DNA of 41,107 bases from the NCBI GenBank assembly GCA_023300545.1, contig JALZVT010000074.1, positions 1 through 41,107 of the forward strand, read 5' to 3'. Position 1 is the stretch's first letter; each line of letters begins with the position of its first letter. Positions 8,714 through 18,400 of the stretch are shown piece after piece. Below the pieces are notes generated by a model that ran no database searches, had not been told where the DNA came from, and saw nothing but the letters and a program-made list of their open reading frames with translations. Source of the DNA: Pseudomonadales bacterium (GTDB taxonomy: Bacteria > Pseudomonadota > Gammaproteobacteria > Pseudomonadales > Azotimanducaceae). The position numbers and the translations under genes are program-made.

Positions 8714-8737
8714 GGGGTCAGAATTGATTCTGACCCC
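8714..8737. repeat. REP-type palindrome, copy 3, downstream of gap
   Basis: The 11-bp arms GGGGTCAGAAT and ATTCTGACCCC surround a two-base centre (TG). It is nearly identical to the palindrome at 636-659 and lies 44 bases after the GAPDH stop. Confidence 0.85.
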
Positions 8738-8780
8738 TTCCGCTGGAGGGAAGATTTAGAGTGCTTACCAGTATGGCGGT

Positions 8781-10286
8781 CTACCCGCCACTCACCTGCT
8801 TCGGCTGACAACCCAGCTCGAAACCACTAGTTGCAACATCACCAGGCACCATGGGGTAGCTGATGCCGGCCCACTTCTGCACTAAACGAACAACCTGACA
8901 GGCGTAACCAAACTCGTTGTCATACCAGACGTACATAACAATGTGCTTGCCGTCGACCAGGGTCGCTGTGGCGTCAACGATGCATGCATGGCGTGAACCA
9001 ACAAAGTCAGATGACACCGCATCAGGTGAGTTGGTGTAGTCAATCTGCCGCTGCAGACCCGAGTTAAGGGCGGTATTGCGCAGGAAGCCGTTCAGCTCTT
9101 CTTTGGTGGTTTCCCGCTTCAACGTGAGATTCAGAATAACCAAGGACACGTTGGGTGTCGGTACGCGAATCGCGTTACCTGACAGTTTACCGTCCAACTC
9201 AGGCATCAGCTTGACCACGGCTTTGGACGCCCCGGTTTCGGTGATCACCATGTTCAATGGAGCAGCCCGGCCGCGTCGCGGCTTCTTGTGATAGTTGTCG
9301 ATCAGGTTCTGATCGTTGGTGTAGCTGTGGATCGACTCCATGTGACCGTGTTCAAGGCCAAACTCATCAGTCACCGACTTGAGCACCGGCACAATCGCGT
9401 TTGTGGTGCACGACGCCGCCGCAATGATTGAATCTTCAGCGAACAGTTGATCTGAATTTACGCCAGAGACAATGTTTTTGACATCACCCTTGCCCGGCGC
9501 GGTCAACATCACTTTAGATGCGCCTTTACTCTTCAAGTGCAAGCCCAAACCGTCTTGATCGCGCCACACGCCCGTGTTGTCGATCACGATGGCGTCAGAA
9601 ATGCCGTACGCCTCGTAATCCACCTGATCAGGGCCATTGGCGTAGATCACGCGGATCACGTTGCCGTTAGCAATAATGCAGCTGTTCTCTTTATCGACCC
9701 GCAGCGTGCCTTGGAAGGTACCGTGGACCGAATCGCGACGCAGCAAGCTGGCGCGCTTAACCAGATCATCTTCCCCGCCTTTGCGAACCACAATGGCGCG
9801 CAACAGCAGCTGGGAACCGGAACCGGTTTTCTCAATAAGCAATCGCGCCAGCAACCGGCCGATGCGACCGAAGCCAAACAGCACAACGTCTTGCGGTTCC
9901 GCGATGGGCGGAACATGGCGACCAATAACCTCTGCACACTCACGCTTTACGAACTCAAGCGGGGTGATTTTGGTTGTCGCCGTTTCTTCCATAAACTGGA
10001 TAGCGAGCTTACCCACGTCGAGGTGCGACGGGCCAAGATCGAGCTGCGAAAGCGCCTCGAGTATCGGATAGCTTTCGAACTCCGAAAGTTCGTTCTCGGC
10101 CACTTGACGCACGTAGCGGTGCGTTTTCATGATCTGGGTGACGTTTTGATTGTAAAGTGCTCTGCCATAACAGTATGCGACCACGTTTGAACGGTATAAG
10201 CGTCCAATCAATGGAATCATGGCTTCGGCCAGAGCTTCACGCTCTTTCCAATCGGGGAAGTAGTCCTCTAGGTTGGGTAGGGCCAC
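8781..10286 (-). CDS. Glyceraldehyde-3-phosphate dehydrogenase, long form
   Basis: The GAPDH core starts near residue 130: nucleotide-binding GFGRIGR (137-143), catalytic cysteine C293 in ASCTTNAIVP, catalytic histidine H320 in IHSYTNDQ, and YDNEFGYACQVVRL near the C-terminus. The first 130 or so residues are an extra helical region not found in classical 330-residue GapA. GAPDHs of this length are known in pseudomonads and marine gammaproteobacteria and are usually linked to gluconeogenic flow; cofactor choice (NAD or NADP) cannot be decided here. Translation starts at GTG with GAGG 7 bases upstream. It lies 206 bases downstream of the kor operon on the same strand, so it could be cotranscribed or have its own promoter. 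Confidence 0.94.
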   Translation of the reverse strand: MALPNLEDYFPDWKEREALAEAMIPLIGRLYRSNVVAYCYGRALYNQNVTQIMKTHRYVRQVAENELSEFESYPILEALSQLDLGPSHLDVGKLAIQFMEETATTKITPLEFVKRECAEVIGRHVPPIAEPQDVVLFGFGRIGRLLARLLIEKTGSGSQLLLRAIVVRKGGEDDLVKRASLLRRDSVHGTFQGTLRVDKENSCIIANGNVIRVIYANGPDQVDYEAYGISDAIVIDNTGVWRDQDGLGLHLKSKGASKVMLTAPGKGDVKNIVSGVNSDQLFAEDSIIAAASCTTNAIVPVLKSVTDEFGLEHGHMESIHSYTNDQNLIDNYHKKPRRGRAAPLNMVITETGASKAVVKLMPELDGKLSGNAIRVPTPNVSLVILNLTLKRETTKEELNGFLRNTALNSGLQRQIDYTNSPDAVSSDFVGSRHACIVDATATLVDGKHIVMYVWYDNEFGYACQVVRLVQKWAGISYPMVPGDVATSGFELGCQPKQVSGG

Positions 10287-10406
10287 TGCGCTTCCTCTCT
10301 TTTGTATCGATTAAATGGTGTTTACCAAGCGGGCGCAATTATTATCGAAGCAGTCGCTCAGGCCTACAAGGTAAACCCACAAAAGTTGTACAGATTTGTG
10401 AAACGC

Positions 10407-10424
10407 GGCCGACGCATATCGGCC
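10407..10424 (-). terminator. Hairpin after korB, possible weak terminator
   Basis: A perfect 6-bp stem, GGCCGA/TCGGCC, with a 6-base loop lies about 69 bases past the korB stop. On the minus strand no T-tract follows, so intrinsic termination is doubtful. It may only attenuate read-through into gap. Confidence 0.3.
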
Positions 10425-10492
10425 TTTCGGGACAGGCTACCTACTTTGGGCAAAGAGGTTGGCAGAGTTGCCACCAGACAATCGACAAGAAA

Positions 10493-11548
10493 CTATCGCA
10501 GACCCGCGTTAATCTTGCCGAGAGCGGCGTCACCGGGACACAACTTTGATTCCGTCAACGTGTTGAGTGGCGCTTTTGGCGTGTTAAGAACGCTGTGGGT
10601 GTCTGTTGCGTCGGGGTCAACGTAGAGCAACCCCGTAACCACCTCACCTTCCTGGGCTTTTTGTTGCACGTGTGACAACGCCGCTACTCGATCGCGTGGG
10701 TCGTAGTTCTCTTCCAGCTTGTTCAACCGCAAGGTTGATCCGTCAGGCATTTTGACGTCTTCAATAGTGCCCGGCGCGTAGTCAGCCGTGATCTCTTCGT
10801 GATCCATAATCAGATCAGCATCAACCACACTGCCCGTGTGACCGCGAGTGTGCTCATAGCTCTTGGTCGAGCCGCTGTGGTTGTTAAACGCAACACAGGG
10901 AGAAATGACATCAATAAATGCAAAGCCGGGGTGTAACAACGCCGCTTTGATGAGCGGCACCAGCTGACGCTTGTCACCGGAAAAGCTTCGGGCGACAAAA
11001 CTGGCGCCAAGTTGCAGCGCCAGACTCGCCAGATCGATTGGCGAATACAGATTGGCCACGCCCTTCTTTGAGGTCGACCCCAGATCGTTAGTGGCTGAAA
11101 ACTGGCCCTTGGTCAAACCATAGGTGCCGTTGTTATCAACGATGTACATCATGTTGATGCGGCGCCGCACGATGTGCGAGAACTGCCCCAAACCAATAGA
11201 GGCACTATCACCGTCACCGGACACACCAATGGTGAACAGGTCGCGGTTAGCCAGGTTAGCACCGGTTGCTACCGACGGCATGCGACCGTGTACCGAGTTA
11301 AAGCCGTGGGACTTACTCAGAAAATAGCTGGGCGTTTTAGACGAGCAACCAATGCCTGAGACTTTGGCAAATTTGTGTGGGGGCAGCGACAGCTCCGCAC
11401 AGGCCTGAATGATCGCCGCACTAACCGAGTCGTGGCCACAGCCAGCACACAAGGTCGAAACGGCACCTTCGTAGTCACGGCGATTAAGACCAATCTCATT
11501 GAGTTTGAGCGCGGGGTGATGAACTTTGGGTTTAGCTACAAATGTCAT
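10493..11548 (-). CDS. korB: 2-oxoacid:ferredoxin oxidoreductase, beta subunit
   Basis: This is the thiamine-diphosphate subunit of a 2-oxoglutarate (or pyruvate) oxidoreductase that decarboxylates the oxoacid and reduces ferredoxin. The family opening CAGCGHDSVSAAIIQA is followed by VSGIGCSSKTPSYF, HGRMPSVATGANLAN, and the ThDP/Mg motif GDGDSASIGLGQ ending at VDNNGTYGLTKGQ. The 351-residue length fits KorB. Its ATG overlaps the korA stop by four bases. Substrate cannot be proven from sequence; the alpha-gamma fusion partner and length favour the 2-oxoglutarate type known as KorAB in Mycobacterium. Confidence 0.9.
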   Translation of the reverse strand: MTFVAKPKVHHPALKLNEIGLNRRDYEGAVSTLCAGCGHDSVSAAIIQACAELSLPPHKFAKVSGIGCSSKTPSYFLSKSHGFNSVHGRMPSVATGANLANRDLFTIGVSGDGDSASIGLGQFSHIVRRRINMMYIVDNNGTYGLTKGQFSATNDLGSTSKKGVANLYSPIDLASLALQLGASFVARSFSGDKRQLVPLIKAALLHPGFAFIDVISPCVAFNNHSGSTKSYEHTRGHTGSVVDADLIMDHEEITADYAPGTIEDVKMPDGSTLRLNKLEENYDPRDRVAALSHVQQKAQEGEVVTGLLYVDPDATDTHSVLNTPKAPLNTLTESKLCPGDAALGKINAGLR

Positions 11549-13383
11549 GAGGTGACCTCCGTCAGGGCCGGGCGCTTGGTTTCTTTGAAGTAGTTTGCCA
11601 CCGACTCAGCAATGTAGTCCGCTGAGATCGACAGGCCAGCGTAGTACAGCACGCTGACCAGATCTGCCGGGTTAAGGCCACCTTCGTTGACCAACAGCGA
11701 CTTCATCTGCGCGTCGCGGTTTTGCTCAATCACAAACACAAAATCGTGCTCGGCAATAAACTGCCAAACTTCTTCGCCAAACGGGAACGAGCGAATACGC
11801 AGGGTATCGAGTTTGATGCCCTGCCCTTCTAGTCGATCCAGTGCTTCCTGCATTGGCAGCATGGTGGTGCCGTAATAGACAACACCAACCGACTGACCGC
11901 TGGACGCGATTTCAGCCGGCGGAACAATCTTTGCCGCCGTGCGCCATTTTAGTTCGAGGCGCTCCATGTTTTGCTGATACACGTCTTCCGATTCGGTGTA
12001 TGCCGCGTATTCATCCCGCGACGTACCCCGAGTAAAGAAGGCGCCCTTGTCGGGGTGAGTGCCCGGCAGTGTGCGATAGCCAATACCATCACCATCAACG
12101 TCTTTATAGCGGCCAAACTTTTCAATCTTGTCCAGATCATCCGCGTTAAGCACCTTGCCGCGATCGTACTTGCGATTGTCGTCCCACTCGAAGGGCTCAG
12201 ACAGGTTGTCGTTCATGCCCAACTCAAGGTCGGACAGCATGATGATGGGGGTTTGCAAGCGGTCCGCCAGATCCAGCGAGGTTGCTGCCATATCGAAACA
12301 TTCGCGGGGCGTCGATGGAAACAGTACAACGTGCTTGGTATCACCATGCGACGCGTAGGCCGCGCTGATCACATCCGACTGCTGTGTGCGTGTGGGCATT
12401 CCCGTTGAGGGGCCCGAGCGCTGAATGTCGACCAACACCGCGGGAATCTCTGCAAAGTATGCAAGGCCCAAAAATTCGGACATGAGCGACACGCCAGGGC
12501 CAGAAGTTGCTGTGAAAGAACGTGCGCCGTTCCACGCAGCACCAATCACGATGCCGATCGACGCCAGCTCATCTTCGGCCTGAATAATCGCAAAATTATT
12601 CTCACCCGTTTCTTTATCTTTGCGGAGTTGATTCGCGTATTTCTCAAAACCCTCAGCAACTGAGGTAGACGGCGTAATCGGATACCAGGCACACACGGTG
12701 GCGCCGCCATAGACCATGCCGAGCCCGGTGGCCGCGTTGCCGTCAACCATAATCCGGTCGCCGACAGCGTCAGCTCGACGTACCTGCAGTGGCAAAGGGC
12801 TGTCGAGGTAATCTCGGGCGTAACCGCGCCCTACTTCAAGCGCCCGAATATTCGGTTCAAGCAAATGTTCTTTACCCGCGTAGGCACTGGACACCATACC
12901 GGTGATCACTTCGAACTCGATATTGAGCAACTGCGCCAAGGCGCCAAGATAAACGATGTTCTTGAACAACGAGCGCTGTTTGGGATCGGTGAACTGCGGC
13001 AGCACCAGCTGCGAACAAGGTACGCCAATGTAATTAATGTCGTCGCGCTCGAGGCGCTTGTCGAGTGGTTTGGAACTGTCATAAAACAGGTAGCCGCCCG
13101 GCAGAATGCTTGCCACATCGTCGGTATAGGTCTCAGCGTTCATGGCCACCATGATGTCGACGCCTTCGCGCCGCCCCAGGTAGCCCTTCTCGCTCACCCG
13201 AACCTCAAACCAAGTCGGTAGACCCTGAATGTTCGATGGGAATATGTTGCGCGTTGCAACCGGTATGCCCATGCGGAACAGAGCTTTTGCAAACATGCCG
13301 TTGGCACTGGCAGAACCAGAGCCATTAACGTTGGCAAACTTGATTACGAAGTCGTTGTACTTCACGTCTACTGCGTCGCTCAT
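11545..13383 (-). CDS. korA: 2-oxoacid:ferredoxin oxidoreductase, gamma-alpha fusion subunit
   Basis: This 612-residue protein fuses an N-terminal gamma domain (FANVNGSGSASANGMFAKALFRMG, residues 13-36) to the alpha, pyrimidine-binding domain (YGGATVCAWYPITPSTSVAEGFE, near 220) and a transketolase-like C-terminal part. I chose the ATG at 13383 because it overlaps the upstream stop as ATGA and gives the family N-terminus MSDAVDVKYNDFVIKFANV. The open frame extends 33 codons further upstream into the preceding gene. It works as a dimer of heterodimers with KorB. The order is GltD-like subunit, korA, korB, all with 4-base overlaps, so fixed stoichiometry is likely. Confidence 0.92.
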   Translation of the reverse strand: MSDAVDVKYNDFVIKFANVNGSGSASANGMFAKALFRMGIPVATRNIFPSNIQGLPTWFEVRVSEKGYLGRREGVDIMVAMNAETYTDDVASILPGGYLFYDSSKPLDKRLERDDINYIGVPCSQLVLPQFTDPKQRSLFKNIVYLGALAQLLNIEFEVITGMVSSAYAGKEHLLEPNIRALEVGRGYARDYLDSPLPLQVRRADAVGDRIMVDGNAATGLGMVYGGATVCAWYPITPSTSVAEGFEKYANQLRKDKETGENNFAIIQAEDELASIGIVIGAAWNGARSFTATSGPGVSLMSEFLGLAYFAEIPAVLVDIQRSGPSTGMPTRTQQSDVISAAYASHGDTKHVVLFPSTPRECFDMAATSLDLADRLQTPIIMLSDLELGMNDNLSEPFEWDDNRKYDRGKVLNADDLDKIEKFGRYKDVDGDGIGYRTLPGTHPDKGAFFTRGTSRDEYAAYTESEDVYQQNMERLELKWRTAAKIVPPAEIASSGQSVGVVYYGTTMLPMQEALDRLEGQGIKLDTLRIRSFPFGEEVWQFIAEHDFVFVIEQNRDAQMKSLLVNEGGLNPADLVSVLYYAGLSISADYIAESVANYFKETKRPALTEVTS

Positions 13384-15185
13384 TCTGCAAAGGTTCCTAA
13401 CTGCGGCACGTGTATCACTGATTTCTGCATATCCCAGGCGTTGGTTGGGCAGCGCTCGGCGCACAGCCCGCAGTGCAGACAAACATCTTCGTCTTTCACC
13501 ATGACGCGTTGCGTCGGCAACACCTCACTGACGTACAGGTCTTGTTCCGCGTTATCAGCGGGTGCGGTCAGCGATTGCCGCAGCACATCCTCCGGCGCGT
13601 TGGCCGTGAACGAAATGCTGTCCATTGGGCAGATGTCGACGCACGCATCGCACTCGATGCAGAGTTTCTCTGTGAACACCGTCTGGACGTCGCAGTTTAA
13701 ACAACGCTGCGCCTCAGCAGCACCAGCTGCGGCATCAAAGCCCAGCTCCACCTCAAGCTTTACGTCCTTCAAAGCCTCTACATGGGGTACCTGCGGAACG
13801 ACATGACGCACCGCCGCGTCATGTTCGTTGTCAAAGCTCCACTCGTGCATACCCATCTTTTGTGAGATGAGGTTCACGCCTTCGGGTGGACGATCTGCTT
13901 TCAGGTCTTGGCCCTGTAAAAACAGGTGCATGGAAATTGCCGCTTTATGGGCGTGAGCGGATGCCCAAATGATGTTTTCGGGACCAAACGCCGAATCACC
14001 ACCAAAAAAGATCTTTGGATTGGACGACTGCAACGTGTCCGGATCCAACTCAGGGCAGTCCCACTTATCGAAGGTGACACCAAGATCGCGCTCGATCCAA
14101 GGGCAGTGGTTGTCCTGACCAATCGCCATCAGCACGTGATCACACTCAATCACAACATCGGGCTCGCCGGTTGGGACGTACTTCAACCGGCCGTCGTCGC
14201 CTTTCACAGGCTCGACACATTCAAACCGAATACCCGTGAGCTTGCCGTTTTCATGGATGAATTCTTTGGGGGGACGATTATTAATGATGGGAATACCTTC
14301 ACCCATCGCGTCTTCTTTTTCCCACTCGGAGGCTTTCATCACTCCGAAGTCAGAACGCACAACCACCTTCACCGATTCGGCACCAAGGCGGATCGAGGTA
14401 CGGCAACAGTCCATGGCGGTGTTACCTCCACCAAGCACAATGACCTTGCCGTCTATTTTTGTGGTGTGACCAAAAGCGACACTAGACAGCCAGTCGATAC
14501 CAATCGACACATGATCACTGACGTGTTCGTGACCAATCAGTTCAAGCCCACGACCTTTGGGAGCACCGGTACCGACAAAGTACGCGTCGAAACCCATATC
14601 AAGCATAGCCTGCATGCTCGTAATTTCGTGGCCAAAATGAGCGTGCACGCCCATATTCAAGATGATGTCGACTTCCTCGTCGAGCACCTCGGCTGGCAGC
14701 CGGAAGGACGGGATCTGCGACCGCATCATGCCGCCGCCTTTTTGATCCCGATCAAACAGATGAACTTCGTAGCCAAATGGCAGCAAGTCGCGAGCGACCG
14801 CGAGGGAGGCTGGACCACCACCAAGTAGCGCCACCTTCATGCCATTGCCTTCTTGTGGCACAACCGGCATGAAGTCAGAGATATCACCTTTGTTGTCAGC
14901 AGCAACCCGTTTCAACCGACAGATAGCGACCGGTTTCTCTTCGGTGCGCACGCGCCGACAGGCGGGCTCACAAGGTCGATCACAGGTGCGGCCAAGCACA
15001 CCAGGGAACACATTCGAATCCCAATTCAACATGTAAGCTTCGGTGTATCGCTCCTGGGCGATCAGCCGAATGTAGTCAGGAACCGGCGTGTGAGCCGGAC
15101 AGGCCCACTGGCAATCCACAACTTTGTGAAAGTAGTTGGGGTCTTTAATGTCTGTCGGATTCATTCCGTTTACGTTCGTAGCCAC
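13380..15185 (-). CDS. GltD-like FAD/NAD(P) oxidoreductase with C-terminal ferredoxin domain
   Basis: This 601-residue flavoprotein has three parts. The N-terminal region has the cysteine patterns CQWACPAHTPVPDYI and CDRPCEPACRR, typical of the GltD/dihydropyrimidine dehydrogenase 4Fe-4S domain. The middle has two dinucleotide folds (GGGPASLAVARDL for FAD; LGGGNTAMDCCRT for NAD(P)H) and a late FAD motif, KIFFGGDSAFG. The C-terminal ferredoxin has two 4Fe-4S motifs, CIECDACVDICP and CLHCGLCAERCP. It probably links NAD(P)H to the KorAB ferredoxin pool; the direction is unknown. The first gene of the kor operon, it overlaps korA by ATGA. The start used is a GTG at 15185; no strong ribosome site settles it, and an ATG seven codons on is possible. 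Confidence 0.88.
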   Translation of the reverse strand: MATNVNGMNPTDIKDPNYFHKVVDCQWACPAHTPVPDYIRLIAQERYTEAYMLNWDSNVFPGVLGRTCDRPCEPACRRVRTEEKPVAICRLKRVAADNKGDISDFMPVVPQEGNGMKVALLGGGPASLAVARDLLPFGYEVHLFDRDQKGGGMMRSQIPSFRLPAEVLDEEVDIILNMGVHAHFGHEITSMQAMLDMGFDAYFVGTGAPKGRGLELIGHEHVSDHVSIGIDWLSSVAFGHTTKIDGKVIVLGGGNTAMDCCRTSIRLGAESVKVVVRSDFGVMKASEWEKEDAMGEGIPIINNRPPKEFIHENGKLTGIRFECVEPVKGDDGRLKYVPTGEPDVVIECDHVLMAIGQDNHCPWIERDLGVTFDKWDCPELDPDTLQSSNPKIFFGGDSAFGPENIIWASAHAHKAAISMHLFLQGQDLKADRPPEGVNLISQKMGMHEWSFDNEHDAAVRHVVPQVPHVEALKDVKLEVELGFDAAAGAAEAQRCLNCDVQTVFTEKLCIECDACVDICPMDSISFTANAPEDVLRQSLTAPADNAEQDLYVSEVLPTQRVMVKDEDVCLHCGLCAERCPTNAWDMQKSVIHVPQLGTFAE

Positions 15186-15454
15186 GATACTGCTGCACTT
15201 CCTCTTAATGACAGGCGGATACCCTATGTTCTTCGCAGCTTCACCCCTGTTTCACGAACTCGCCGTTCAACCAGGCCTCTCTCGTAACTGCTAGAATTTT
15301 CTGGACTTTTCCAAAACCTCAGAACTTTAGCTTGTTCCTTTACAGGTATCTACTCCTGCTGCGCAAAAGTCAGGATGCCGGCAATTGCTTCCGTCGGTCG
15401 CGTTTGGGTCGGTAGAATGGCCGCCCCTTCGCAACGCCACAGATCCCAGACCCG
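15186..15454. other. Divergent kor/mfd intergenic region
   Basis: These 269 bases must hold promoters for both directions. TAGAAT boxes at about 15292-15297 and 15414-15419 are possible -10 elements for mfd but lack good -35 partners. I could not assign a promoter with confidence and see no RNA gene or repeat. Confidence 0.4.
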
Positions 15455-18400
15455 ATGCCGGATACACACCAGGTGCTGACGCGCTCCAGCCAGACTCAAT
15501 TGCACCCCGGCGCCGGCCAGCGCCTCAACTGGAACGAGCTGCCGACCAGCAGTATAAGCCTCGCAGCAGTCGGGGCCGCTGAATCACACCCTGGCTTAAC
15601 CCTATTGATCTGCCCCTCAACCGCCGCAGCGCGAGAAACCGCTCGGGAATGCAGGGTGTTTGCAGATGAGTCACTGGAAGTGCTGCATTTTCCCGACTGG
15701 GAAACCCTGCCCTACGACGCTTTCTCGCCCCATCAGGACATCATTTCTGAGCGCCTGGAAACCATGGCTCGCCTGCCGGGCCTGACCCAGGGACTGATTA
15801 TCGTCAACCTGGGCACCGCCCTGCAGCGCACATCACCACCCGGCTATGTCTCTGGCAGCAGCTTTCATCTTGCTCCGGGTATGCGACTCGATCTGGAAAC
15901 CCAGCGGCGAACCTTAGTAGACGCGGGCTACCGTTCGGTTTCGGCGGTTACCGAGCGTGGTGAGTTTGCAGTACGCGGCGCTCTACTCGATATCTACCCA
16001 ATGGGCGCTCCCGAACCCATCCGTATCGACCTGCTGGATGATGAAATAGATTCCCTGCGCACGTTCGACCCCGACACCCAACGCTCCACCGAACGACTCG
16101 AGCGACTCGATCTGCTGCCTGCCCACGAGTTTCCGGTCGAAGGCGATGCCATCAAGGCATTTCGACACCGTTGGCACGAGCGCTTTGATGTCGACCAACG
16201 CAAATGTCCGGTTTACCAGGACGTCAGCCAAGGCATAATGCCGTCTGGCATCGAGTACTACCTGCCACTGTTCTTTGATGAGCTGGGCAGCCTGTTTGAT
16301 TACCTGCCAGAAAACACCCTGGCCCTGCACCTCGAACCCATCGAAGAGAGTGTCAAAACCGTTCTCGATTCCGTCGCAGCGCGCTATGAAAATTTGCGCC
16401 ACGACATCGAACGGCCAATTCTCTCCCCCGCAGAACTCTTTCTAAGCCGCGAAGAGCTGCTGGCCAAGCTCGCACCCTTTGCCAAAGTGGGGCTGAATCA
16501 ACGCCACAAGCACGAAGAAAATTTTGGCGCCCAAGCGCTACCAGAGCTGACCGCCGATATTCGTTCACGAACCCCGGCGCAATCCCTAACTGACTACCTC
16601 GAGCGCAACACACAGCCGGTGCTGTTTGTGGCTGAATCCGCCGGCCGGCGTGAACTGGTTGACGAGTTTCTCCGCCGCGCCGATATTAAAACCACCTTTA
16701 TCGACGACTGGGCCAGTTATCGCACCCAGCTCGAAAGTGGCAAAGCACCGCGCTTTGCCATGCTGGTCGCCATGCTCACCCGCGGCGTAGCCACTCCCAG
16801 CTTCAGCCTCATCACTGAAGCCGATATCTATGGTCGCCGGGCCACTCCGGAAGAACGCGAAAGTCGCCAGCGCATCGATTCCGATCAAATCATTCGGAAT
16901 TTGAATGAGTTGCACATCGGCGCGCCTGTGGTACACATCGATCACGGGGTCGGTCGCTATCAAGGGCTCACAACCTTAACCATCAATGACACGGTCAACG
17001 AGTTCTTGCAGCTGGAGTACGCTGACGAATCGAAACTGTATGTACCCGTTGCGTCGCTACACCTCATCTCCCGATATTCCGGCAGTGACGGTAAAGGCGC
17101 ACCCTTACACCGCTTGGGTTCAGACCAGTGGGAAAAGGCACGTCGCAAGGCGGCCGCAAAAGCCTTCGATGTCGCCGCTGAACTATTGAATCTTTATGCC
17201 TTGCGAAAAAGCCGCCCGGCCTTCCAGTTCGAATTGCCTGAGGAAGACTATCAAACCTTCTCAGACCAATTCGAGTTCACCACAACTGCTGATCAAGCGA
17301 TGACCATCGCCGCAGTTGTCGAAGACATGACCAGCGACACGCCCATGGACCGGCTGGTTTGTGGCGACGTGGGCTTCGGTAAAACCGAAGTAGCAATGCG
17401 CGCGGCCTTTCTTGCTGTACAAAATGGCAAACAGGTAGGCGTACTCGTCCCCACTACCCTGCTTGCCCAGCAACACGGTGAGAGCTTCAGAGATCGATTT
17501 GCGGAATGGCCCGTACGCGTAGAAGTTATCTCCAGGCTGCGCGCTGACGGCGAAGTTAAGCAGGTTCTCGAAGATACCCAGTCTGGCAAGGTCGATATTT
17601 TGATCGGCACGCACAAGCTGCTTAGCAAGTCGCTGAAATTTGCCAATCTCGGGCTGGTTGTAGTGGATGAAGAACATCGCTTTGGAGTCCGGCAAAAAGA
17701 ACGCCTTAAGGCACTGCGCGCAGAAGTCGATTTATTGACCCTGACCGCCACACCCATCCCCCGTACCTTAAATATGGCGATCGGCGGTATCCGCGATCTG
17801 TCTATCATCGCAACGCCACCCGCCAAGCGCCTGTCGATCAAGACGTTTATCCAGGAGAAACACAATCACCAGATAAAGGAAGCCCTTAGCCGGGAACTGC
17901 TGCGCGGCGGCCAGGTGTTCTACGTGCACAACGAAGTCCGCACGATCGAGCAAGCAGCCGCCGAGATTGGCGAGCTGGCACCCGAAGCTCGCGTTGCCAT
18001 TGGCCATGGCCAGATGAGCAAACGCGAGCTGGAAACCGTTATGAACGACTTCCAGCACCGGCGCTGCAACGTACTCGTCTGCTCCACCATTATCGAAACC
18101 GGCATCGACATTCCCAATGCCAACACCATCATCATTGACCGCGCTGACAAGTTTGGTCTTGCCCAACTGCATCAGTTGCGTGGCCGGGTTGGCCGCTCTG
18201 ACCGACAGGCCTACGCCTATCTGCTGATCCCGCACCAGAACGCGATATCGACAGACGCCAAGAAGCGGCTGGAGGCCATCGAAGCGTCTGGCGATCTGGG
18301 AATCGGTTTCACCTTGGCAACCCACGACATGGAGATTCGTGGCGCTGGCGAAATGCTCGGCGATGGCCAGTCGGGACAAATCGAGGAAGTCGGCTTCTCG

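Larger units (their letters stand above)
8480..8780. other. Non-coding gap between gap and nqrA
   Basis: These 301 bases hold the nqrA leader with its hairpin, the TATAAT box and, nearer gap, a REP palindrome at 8714-8737. I see no open reading frame or RNA gene. The half next to gap is purine-rich and shares the flank TTGCGAG-N-TTAG with the copy at 2571-2590, suggesting the repeat unit is longer than its palindrome. Confidence 0.6.

Noticed and set aside
13926-14828. 300-codon plus-strand open frame inside the GltD-like gene
   Set aside because: It is antisense to a gene with clear motifs, and its own sequence is rich in His/Thr/Asn with no family signature.
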